Assembly: GCA_009836025.1 (NCBI GenBank)
Contig: VXWH01000052.1
Span: 1 to 40,068 of the forward strand
Length of the DNA stretch: 40,068 bases
DNA from: Synechococcus sp. SB0668_bin_13
GTDB taxonomy: Bacteria > Cyanobacteriota > Cyanobacteriia > PCC-6307 > Cyanobiaceae
Direction: 5' to 3'
Part shown: positions 25,231 to 32,175 of the stretch, one piece after another
Layout: every line of letters starts with the position of its first letter
How positions within the stretch are numbered: position 1 is the stretch's first letter
The notes under the pieces: model-generated
The model's input: the letters and a program-made list of their open reading frames with translations, nothing else
Told to the model about the DNA's origin: nothing
Database searches by the model: none
Translations under genes and position numbers: made by a program

Positions 25231-26058
25231 ACCTGCCCCGTAGGCCGGTGGCAAGGGGCCGGAGGTTTCCAGTGGCCAGAAGCGTAGCCAGGCGCGGCCG
25301 ATCACCTGGTCCCTGGGCAGGAATCCCCAGAAGCGCCCATCCTGGCTGTTGGGTCGGTTGTCCCCCAGCACCAGCACGTGGTCGGGAGGAACCTGGGCAG
25401 ACAGAGGTTGTTGGCAAAGGGGTTCCAGGTCGTCACAGGTGAGATCCACGTAGGGCTCACGGAGACGCTCCTCGTTGATCCACACCTGCCCGCGGGGGTC
25501 CACCTCCACCCGCTCACCCGGAAGCGCCACCACCCGCTTGATGTAGGCGTCGCATTTGGGATGCTGGAAGACCCGGGCCAATCCCGGCAAGGCCGTCAGG
25601 GCACACTGACCCCGGAAAGGATCAGAGACGCCATGGCCGATGGGGGAGAAGCGATAGGGGGAGTGGAACACCACGATCTCTCCCCGCTCCGGCGTGCGGA
25701 AGAGGTAGCTGAGCTTGTCCACCAGGAGACGGTCGTCCACTTGCAAGGCGGGCAGCATGGATTCAGTGGGGATAAAGCGGGCCTCCACCACCAGTGTGCG
25801 CAGGGTGATGAAACTGGCCAGAACCAGTACGGAGGGGCTGGCGAGAACACTCAGCAAGCCTGCCCCCAGGCGGGACCAGCGGGAGGAACCGGCGGCGCTG
25901 GTGTTGTGAAGGTCCTGCAACACGGCAGCCCGGTTGTCCACGTCCTCCTGCTCCTGACCATGGCTTTCTTCGTCCGCCGGGGCGGCGTCCGGGTCGTGGG
26001 TCGGCTGTGGGTTCTGCCCCGCCAAGGTCGGTCGGTCGGAGGGCTGTTCTGCGTTCAC
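25201..26058 (-). CDS. lepB: Signal peptidase I
   Basis: LepB removes signal peptides of secreted proteins at the membrane. The catalytic dyad is visible as Ser100 in RFIPTESMLPAL and Lys174 in AYIKRVVALPGERVEV. The C-terminal box VLGDNRPNSQDGRFWGF is also present. From the GTG at 26058 the protein is 285 residues, with one membrane span at about 66-90 preceded by a 65-residue acidic, Gln/Asp/Pro-rich cytoplasmic tail that is longer than usual. A later start is possible. The gene overlaps the pseudo-dihydroorotase gene tail to tail by 30 nt. Confidence 0.94.
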   Translation of the reverse strand: MNAEQPSDRPTLAGQNPQPTHDPDAAPADEESHGQEQEDVDNRAAVLQDLHNTSAAGSSRWSRLGAGLLSVLASPSVLVLASFITLRTLVVEARFIPTESMLPALQVDDRLLVDKLSYLFRTPERGEIVVFHSPYRFSPIGHGVSDPFRGQCALTALPGLARVFQHPKCDAYIKRVVALPGERVEVDPRGQVWINEERLREPYVDLTCDDLEPLCQQPLSAQVPPDHVLVLGDNRPNSQDGRFWGFLPRDQVIGRAWLRFWPLETSGPLPPAYGAGLSELGQPTP

Positions 26059-26201
26059 TGTTTCCGCCCGTCTGGGATTACGGAAACAGTGTAGTGAGGC
26101 AAGGCAACCGACTTCAGAGGCCAGGGTTGAGTTCCTGGTGACTGCTGCGCCATGGGGAGCGGAGCGGACCGCTGGCAAGGCAGATTGGCTGTAGATATTT
26201 G

Positions 26202-27578
26202 ATGCCCATGGCTGCGCTGGTTGAGAACGACGCCTGGCGGGGGCAGGATCTGGTTGTCCACAACGGCTTGATCCTGCAGCCGGACGGCCGGTTGTTGAGG
26301 GGTGGCCTGGTTATTCGTGACGGCCGCATCCGGGCCATCGGAGCAGACATCACGGCGGATCCCGATCTGCCTTGCCTGGACGCCGGAGGGCGCCACGTGC
26401 TGCCGGGCGTGGTGGATCCCCAGGTTCACTTCCGTGATCCGGGCCTCGTCCACAAGGAGGATCTGATCACCGCCAGCCGCGCCTGCCTCCGGGGCGGGGT
26501 GACCAGTTTCCTGGAGATGCCCAATACCCGCCCCCCCACCATCGACGGCCCCAGCCTGAACGCCAAGCTGGAGCGGGCCGCGGAGGTGAGCCGCGTACAC
26601 TACGGCTTTTTCCTGGGGGCCTGTGGCGACGGCGCCAACCTGCCGGTGCTGGAGCAGGACGACCAAGGTCCACTGGCCCGGGCCTGTGGCATCAAGATGT
26701 TCATGGGGACCGGCCATGGGGTGCTGGAGTGCAGCGACCCGGCGGTGCAGGAGGCGGTCTTTGCCCGGGGCGGCAAGCTCATTGCCGTCCATGCGGAGGA
26801 TCAGCGGCGGATCCGGCAACGGCGTGAGCAACTGCTGACCACCAAGCCACGGCCTGCAGACCTTCATTCCATCATCCAGGACCCGGAGGCGGCCCTGCTG
26901 GCCACCAGTCATGCCCTCCGGTTGAGTCGGCGTTTCCAGCGGCGGCTCCACGTGTTGCACCTGTCCACGGGTGTGGAGGCCGAGTTGTTGCGCAGGGAGA
27001 AAACAGCGCTGGTGTCCACGGAGGTGACGCCCCAGCACCTTCTGCTGAACCGCTCAGCTTATCAACGCCTTGGCGCCCTGGCGCAGATGAATCCCCCCCT
27101 GCGGGACGAGGAGGACAACCGGGTGCTGTGGAAGGCTCTGGTGGACGGGGTGATTGATTGCATCGCCACGGACCACGCCCCCCACACCTTGGAAGAAAAA
27201 GCCCGGCCCTATCCCGACTGCCCCTCCGGGATGCCCGGTGTGGAGACGTCCCTCCCCCTGATGCTGACCCAGGCCCAGGCCGGCCGTTGCAGCGTGGCGG
27301 ACGTGAGCCGTTGGATGAGCCAGCGCCCGGCGGAACTCTACGGCCTGGAGGGCAAGGGGCGCCTGGCGGTGGGTGGCCACGGGGACCTCACCGTGGTGGA
27401 TCTACAGACCACCCGCCCGGTGCGTAACGGGGAAATGGTGAGCAAGTGCGGCTGGTCCCCCTTTGACGGGTGGGAACTGGTGGGCTGGCCGGTGGCCACC
27501 GTGGTGGCTGGCGTGGTGGGGTATGCCCATGGGGTGTTCCACGAAGGTTGCCGGGGCTCGGCCCTGAGGTTTGCTTGA
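26202..27578 (+). CDS. pyrC: Dihydroorotase
   Basis: Dihydroorotase cyclises carbamoyl aspartate to dihydroorotate in pyrimidine synthesis. The 458-residue protein has VDPQVHFRDPGLVHKEDL, SFLEMPNTRPP, the lysine candidate in GIKMFMG, metal-ligand histidines in LIAVHAEDQ and LHVLHLSTG, and the catalytic Asp in CIATDHAPHTLEEKA. The first His of the usual HxH is Gln (QVH), which is normal for this bacterial/cyanobacterial subclass. The ATG at 26202 is used; a TTG at 26199 and an ATG at 26208 are alternatives. Confidence 0.94.
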   Translation: MPMAALVENDAWRGQDLVVHNGLILQPDGRLLRGGLVIRDGRIRAIGADITADPDLPCLDAGGRHVLPGVVDPQVHFRDPGLVHKEDLITASRACLRGGVTSFLEMPNTRPPTIDGPSLNAKLERAAEVSRVHYGFFLGACGDGANLPVLEQDDQGPLARACGIKMFMGTGHGVLECSDPAVQEAVFARGGKLIAVHAEDQRRIRQRREQLLTTKPRPADLHSIIQDPEAALLATSHALRLSRRFQRRLHVLHLSTGVEAELLRREKTALVSTEVTPQHLLLNRSAYQRLGALAQMNPPLRDEEDNRVLWKALVDGVIDCIATDHAPHTLEEKARPYPDCPSGMPGVETSLPLMLTQAQAGRCSVADVSRWMSQRPAELYGLEGKGRLAVGGHGDLTVVDLQTTRPVRNGEMVSKCGWSPFDGWELVGWPVATVVAGVVGYAHGVFHEGCRGSALRFA

Positions 27579-27595
27579 GGGGCGGATGATTATTG

Positions 27596-28132
27596 ATGAC
27601 GTTGATGGACGACACGGTCAGGTACGCAATCGACAGGGCGGTTCTCTGCTGGCTGGCAACTGTCAGTGAGCATGGGATCCCGAATGTCAGCCCCAAAGAG
27701 CTATGGCGCGTGCATGATCACGCAACGGTTGTGATCGCGGACATTGCCTCAGGGGGATCGGTGCGCAATCTGCGAACAAACCCGGCTTGCTGTGTGAGCT
27801 TTGTCGACGTCTTCCGCCAGAAGGGCTTCAAGCTGGTTGGCACTGCGCTCATTGTCGGGCGCAAAGATGATGATTTTGAACACGTATCCGCCCCGTTGCG
27901 AGCCATCGCCGGGAACAGGTTTTTTGTGCGTAACGTGATCGCCGTGACTGTCAGACATGTTGCGCCAATCCTGGCTCCCAGCTATGCGCTGCACAAGGCA
28001 TCGGAAGCAGAGATGATGGCTGATGCGTTCAAGACATATTCTGTCAAGCCAATCGCAGTTGGCGCTGGATTCCCGCTTCATGGGAATGATGGGGAAAGGC
28101 GTGGGAACGACGACTCTCAAGGGTCTGTCTGA
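27596..28132 (+). CDS. Pyridoxamine 5'-phosphate oxidase-like FMN-binding protein
   Basis: This 178-residue protein has the split-barrel fold of the PPOX family, seen in DRAVLCWLATVSEHGIPNVS near the N terminus, then VVIADIASGGSVRNLRTNPA and CVSFVDVFRQKGFKLVGTA. Members bind FMN or F420 and reduce diverse substrates; the substrate is unknown. The codon choice is less GC-extreme than its neighbours, so it may be a newer arrival. About 40 C-terminal residues past VKPIAVGAGFPL look unstructured. The start is the ATG at 27596 (or 27605), shortly after pyrC. Confidence 0.8.
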   Translation: MTLMDDTVRYAIDRAVLCWLATVSEHGIPNVSPKELWRVHDHATVVIADIASGGSVRNLRTNPACCVSFVDVFRQKGFKLVGTALIVGRKDDDFEHVSAPLRAIAGNRFFVRNVIAVTVRHVAPILAPSYALHKASEAEMMADAFKTYSVKPIAVGAGFPLHGNDGERRGNDDSQGSV

Positions 28133-28189
28133 GCCACAACCACGCCTTCTGGCAGGCCACACTGGGGATGTTTGCATGGTGGGCCGCCC

Positions 28190-28666
28190 TTGTCCCCTTC
28201 TGCCAGCACTGACGACCACCAGACTCGACCAGATCCGCTGGATGGTCCAGCAAGCCCGGTGGATCTGGCCAACCCGGCTGAACCCCAGTTGCGCCCCCGC
28301 ACCTTCATCGCAGCCTTGGCCACCCTGGCCGCCACAGCCTGTGCCGTGCTGGCCTTTGCCCTCTATCAAGCCGCCGCTGTGGATCCTTACACCCAGGTGG
28401 TGCTGGCATTGGATGGTGATCCAGGGCAGGGGGGGCGGTTGTTCCGGATCAACTGTGCCGGTTGCCACGGGCTGGCGGCCCAGGGACTGGTGGGACCCGA
28501 CCTCCATGGGGTGACGGATCGTAAAAGTGATGCCCAGTTGGTGCAGCAGGTGGTCAGCGGCAAAACACCGCCCATGCCCAGGTTCGAGTTGGAACCCCAG
28601 GACATGGCCGATTTGATCAGACACCTCCACCAGCTTCACGTGCGACCCGCGCCGGCGGTGTCATGA
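28190..28666 (+). CDS. cytM: Cytochrome cM
   Basis: This membrane-anchored c-type cytochrome is of the CytM type. A hydrophobic anchor (TFIAALATLAATACAVLAFA) precedes the heme site CAGCH (Cys89, Cys92, His93), and the likely axial Met is Met129 in TPPMPRF. The C-terminal helix has DLIRHLHQL. The spacing and the phrase NCAGCHGLAAQG fit cytochrome cM, which in cyanobacteria affects respiratory and photosynthetic electron flow under stress. The start is unclear: TTG codons at 28172 and 28190 and a GTG further in are open, and the N terminus before the anchor is low complexity. It overlaps the next gene by ATGA. Confidence 0.88.
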   Translation: MSPSASTDDHQTRPDPLDGPASPVDLANPAEPQLRPRTFIAALATLAATACAVLAFALYQAAAVDPYTQVVLALDGDPGQGGRLFRINCAGCHGLAAQGLVGPDLHGVTDRKSDAQLVQQVVSGKTPPMPRFELEPQDMADLIRHLHQLHVRPAPAVS

Positions 28667-29421
28667 GCGCTGCGCCGCCGCTGGTGGTGATCCTGGTGGC
28701 AACGGCAGGACCCCTCAATCTGGGGGCGGTGGCACGCCTCTGCGCCAACTTCGCGGTGCAGCAGTTGCGGCTGGTGGCGCCACGGTGTGATCCCCATGAC
28801 CCCCAGGCGCTGCGCATGGCTGTCCATGCCCAGGACGTCTTACGCAACGCCCCCGTTTTCCCCCGCCTGGACGCCGCATTGCAGGACTGTGGCCGTGTTG
28901 CGGCCTGTTCCGCCCGCGTTGCCCCGGAACCTTTGCCCACGGCCTCGCCGGAGCAGGTGATGCCCTGGCTCCTTCAGCCCCACCCCCTGCCCGCGGCCCT
29001 GGTGTGCGGTCGCGAAGACCATGGCCTGCACAATGCCGAGCTGCGGCGGGCAGGACGTCTGATTCGCATTCCCACAGCTCCTGCTTACAGCTCCATGAAT
29101 CTCTCCCATGCCATGGCTGTGGTCCTGGCGGCTCATCGGACGGCAAGCCGGGCGGCAGCGGACGCAGCGCCAGCAGCAGCGCCCCATGCACCCTGTGGCG
29201 CGGCCCAACTGACGGACCTGTTGGAGGATGCCGGGGCACTGCTGCTGGAGACGGGCTTCCTCTGGCCCCATACAGCCGTGGCCCGTATGGCTAAGCTGGA
29301 AGGGATCTTACGCCGCGCTGAACCCAGTCCAGCGGAACTGGCTCTTCTGCGCGGCATGGTGCGCCAACTGCGCTGGGCAGCGCGCCATGGGCCCAAGACC
29401 ACCCCACAGCCGCAGCCCTGA
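28663..29421 (+). CDS. TrmJ-like RNA methyltransferase (SPOUT family)
   Basis: The 252-residue protein is a SpoU/TrmH-type 2'-O-methyltransferase. The N terminus ILVATAGPLNLGAVARLCAN matches TrmJ/LasT proteins (usual form PxNxGxxAR). The knot motifs are ALVCGREDHGLHNAEL and the SAM-loop PAYSSMNLSHAMAVVL. The C-terminal helical domain (MAKLEGILRRAEPSPAELALLRGM) is typical of TrmJ, which methylates position 32 of tRNAs. The tRNA target is inferred. It starts within the cytM stop. Confidence 0.9.
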   Translation: MSAAPPLVVILVATAGPLNLGAVARLCANFAVQQLRLVAPRCDPHDPQALRMAVHAQDVLRNAPVFPRLDAALQDCGRVAACSARVAPEPLPTASPEQVMPWLLQPHPLPAALVCGREDHGLHNAELRRAGRLIRIPTAPAYSSMNLSHAMAVVLAAHRTASRAAADAAPAAAPHAPCGAAQLTDLLEDAGALLLETGFLWPHTAVARMAKLEGILRRAEPSPAELALLRGMVRQLRWAARHGPKTTPQPQP

Positions 29422-29427
29422 CCCGCA

Positions 29428-30600
29428 GTGCCGACACCCAGATCTTCCCCACCGCGGCACGACGCAAGGAGACAACAGCAGAGGCGCCCAGCGTCCTGGC
29501 CAGGCGCCGTGCGCCTGCTCCTGCGGCTCGTGGTGACGGGCGTCGGTGTGGCCATCCTCACGGGGACCGTTCTGCACCGTTATCGCCCGCCCATGGCAGA
29601 GAAGGCCACCGGGATGGTGGATGGATCGGCGTCAGCAGCGTCCAGCGCCGGCAATCACAGCCCCGAAGTCCGGTTGGTGGGCTGGATCACCACCACCCTG
29701 GGGGCCGGCGCCAGGCTCCGTGGCCTGGAAGCGCGTTTCCAGGAGCTGGCCGCGTCCCAGCCGGACCTGTTGGCGGGGGCCTACGTGGCGGTTCTGGAGG
29801 ACGGCCGGCACGCCGGCTTGAACCCTGATCGCCCCATGGCCGCCGCCAGCGCCATTAAAACCCCCATCCTTCTGCTCACCCTGCTGGCCAGAAGCCAGGG
29901 GGATCTCCGCTGGGATGAAACCCTGCAACTGCAACCCCACCTGGTGGGGGGCGGTTCCGGCTGGATGGGCTTCGACCCGCCCGGCAGCAGCTTCCCCCTC
30001 TATATGGTCGCACGGGAGATGATCACCGTGAGCGACAACACCGCCACCAACCTGCTGATCGAACGGCTCGGCGGCATGGAGGCGGTGAACCGGCGGTTTC
30101 TTGCCCTGCGGCTCCATGGCACACGGGTCAACAACTGGTTGCCGGATTTGGACGGCACCAACACCACCACCACCAGGGACCTGGCGCTGACATTGGCCAT
30201 GGCGGAAAACAGTCAACTGCTCAGCCGGCAGGATCGGGACCGTTTCCGGGCCATCCACGGCAGCTCGCGCCCCAACAGCTTGTTGCCACTGGGCTTTCTT
30301 CAAGGGCTTGCGGGTCAGGGGGCGGCCGCCAACGTGGATCAGGCATTGATTGACCGCGGGGTGCGCATCCTCAACAAAACCGGCGATATCGGCACGGCCT
30401 ATGCGGATGCCGGCATGATTGAACTGCCCGATGGTCGCCGTGCCGTGGCCGCGTTTCTGGTGGAGGGGACAGAGACAACCCCCTATAACAGCCCCCGGAT
30501 GAGGAGGCTGATTCAGAACATGGCGGCAGCCACCGCCAAGGCGCTGAGACAGGCCCCCTCGTCAGAGACGCTGGCCGCCCAATCCACCAATCCCCCCTGA
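29428..30600 (+). CDS. Class A beta-lactamase-like serine hydrolase
   Basis: The 390-residue protein has a membrane anchor or signal segment at about 28-48 and a penicillin-recognising fold. The active-site motifs are SxxK as SAIK (Ser141, Lys144), SDN (202-204) and KTGD (from Lys317). The omega-loop glutamate of true class A lactamases is not obvious, so a DD-peptidase or esterase role is as likely as beta-lactam resistance. Such chromosomal genes are common in cyanobacteria. It starts at a GTG 6 nt after trmJ and is followed after 3 nt by the DUF3370 gene, so the run from cytM to DUF3370 is probably one operon. Confidence 0.85.
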   Translation: MPTPRSSPPRHDARRQQQRRPASWPGAVRLLLRLVVTGVGVAILTGTVLHRYRPPMAEKATGMVDGSASAASSAGNHSPEVRLVGWITTTLGAGARLRGLEARFQELAASQPDLLAGAYVAVLEDGRHAGLNPDRPMAAASAIKTPILLLTLLARSQGDLRWDETLQLQPHLVGGGSGWMGFDPPGSSFPLYMVAREMITVSDNTATNLLIERLGGMEAVNRRFLALRLHGTRVNNWLPDLDGTNTTTTRDLALTLAMAENSQLLSRQDRDRFRAIHGSSRPNSLLPLGFLQGLAGQGAAANVDQALIDRGVRILNKTGDIGTAYADAGMIELPDGRRAVAAFLVEGTETTPYNSPRMRRLIQNMAAATAKALRQAPSSETLAAQSTNPP

Positions 30601-30603
30601 CCC

Positions 30604-32157
30604 ATGGGCTGGCGTCCTTTGCAGGCCATGGCGGCCCATGGCCTCTGCAGTGCAATGGCGGTGCTGGCCATGGCAGCCGCCCCCACCGCCATGGGGCAGG
30701 AGCAGGCACAGAGCACCCAGCGGTTCCAGACCCTGCGCCCTCTCCCCGGCCAGTTGGATCAAACTCCGGTCTTCAACGACAACAACCCGGAATCCATCAA
30801 GGCCAGCGGCATCCTGCTCTCCACCTTTGCTCCCGTCGGTCGAGCCCATCCGGAGGCCCATCTGGATCAGCGGTTCGTGGGCAACTTCACGGTGTTCAGC
30901 CACCACGTCTATGCCCGCCCCGCCCACGGCGCCACCACGGCCTGGCTGGCGCTGCTGGCGGGCAATGCCGCAGACCAGCCCGTCACCATCACGGTGCAGC
31001 AGGCCGCCACGGCCCTGAGCCAACCCGATGCCCCGTTTTTGCCGCTGCCCAGCTTCCTGGAAGAAAACCTGGCCGCCGCGGACGAGGACCATGGGGACAC
31101 TGTGGCCAACTCCTTCCGTGCGCCCCTGTCCACGGCGGCGGCGGCACGGCTGGACCAGGCGCCTTTGCGCCGTGGCCTGGGGGCGCGCGGGGCCATCTAC
31201 GCTGGCCCTGGCTCCCGGGTGGCTGGCGCCCTGGTGCGGGGGGATAGCACCCCCGGCTTGCCCGCAAGCTGGCGCCTGCCGCCCCACAGCACCCAGACAC
31301 TGCTGCTGTTGCCCATTCCCACCAGTTACCTGGATCCCCCTGTGAACGGTCGCACCACCCAACTGCGGCTCCACAGTTCCGGCCCTGTCTCCCTGGCCAT
31401 GGTGGCGGCGCTCCAGGATGGACCACCCCGTCTCTCCACTCTGCTGGGGCTGCTGGATGGTCCCCTCAGTCCCAAGGGGCACCAGCCCACACCCCCCGGC
31501 CATGCCGGTGGCATTGTCTATTCCCGGGTCAGCGGGGTGCAGCGGGGCGCCCGTTGGCTGGCCCGCTTGACGGATCCAGGCAGCGATGCGCTCTCGGTGG
31601 GCTCGGTTCCCGTGGGCTGGCCCGTCAGCGCCCTGGTGGGGGGCACCATGGCCACAGGACAGGTGCAGACTGCCCCCCTGGTGGCGTTTTACCCCGGCAC
31701 CGCCTGGGCGGCCCACGGCAACTACGGGGTTGAGTACCACCTCACCCTGCCCCTGTTGAACGACACCCCGGAACCGGTAACCCTGCAACTGGCCCTGGAG
31801 AGCCCCCAGGAGCGGGAGCCCCCAGGCGGTGTGGTGTCCCTGGCGGCGGCCTCCCCCAATGCGCCGGTGCGGTTCCGCGGTCCGGTGGCGGTGCAGGGGC
31901 TGGACGGCTCTCCAGGAGAACGGGTGTTCCATCTGGTGCAGCGCCGTGGTCAACCGGGGCCGTTGCTGGGCGCCATCACCCTGGCTCCAGGGGAGGATCG
32001 CACCGTGGTGGTGCGGCTCGTCTATCCCGCCGACGCCACCCCACCCCAAGTGCTCAGCCTTCTGAGCGCCCATACCCTGGCTCCGGATCCCCACGCCGGC
32101 GACCCGCGCCGTATAGATGTGGACGCCTTGATTGCGCCTCTGCTGGAGGGGTCTTGA
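30604..32157 (+). CDS. DUF3370 family exported protein
   Basis: The 517-residue protein has a signal peptide (AMAVLAMAAAPTAMGQ, cleavage near residue 32) and a long beta-rich mature domain matching DUF3370, a cyanobacterial family of unknown function. Recognisable stretches are LRPLPGQLDQTPVFNDNNPE, GNFTVFSHHVYA, and the end RRIDVDALIAPLLEGS. It is probably periplasmic or outer-membrane associated. Parts of its 3' half recur in shortened form at 35171-35333, beyond the restriction-modification gene. Confidence 0.88.
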   Translation: MGWRPLQAMAAHGLCSAMAVLAMAAAPTAMGQEQAQSTQRFQTLRPLPGQLDQTPVFNDNNPESIKASGILLSTFAPVGRAHPEAHLDQRFVGNFTVFSHHVYARPAHGATTAWLALLAGNAADQPVTITVQQAATALSQPDAPFLPLPSFLEENLAAADEDHGDTVANSFRAPLSTAAAARLDQAPLRRGLGARGAIYAGPGSRVAGALVRGDSTPGLPASWRLPPHSTQTLLLLPIPTSYLDPPVNGRTTQLRLHSSGPVSLAMVAALQDGPPRLSTLLGLLDGPLSPKGHQPTPPGHAGGIVYSRVSGVQRGARWLARLTDPGSDALSVGSVPVGWPVSALVGGTMATGQVQTAPLVAFYPGTAWAAHGNYGVEYHLTLPLLNDTPEPVTLQLALESPQEREPPGGVVSLAAASPNAPVRFRGPVAVQGLDGSPGERVFHLVQRRGQPGPLLGAITLAPGEDRTVVVRLVYPADATPPQVLSLLSAHTLAPDPHAGDPRRIDVDALIAPLLEGS

Positions 32158-32175
32158 GGGCCTTTGGTCCTCAAG
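32153..32175. terminator. Hairpin between convergent DUF3370 and methyltransferase genes
   Basis: CTTGAGGGCC and GGTCCTCAAG can pair over 10 bp (one G-U) around a TTT loop. It spans the DUF3370 stop codon and the stop of the convergent gene. No U-run follows on either strand, so it may be a bidirectional stem that protects mRNA ends rather than a canonical intrinsic terminator. Confidence 0.5.
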
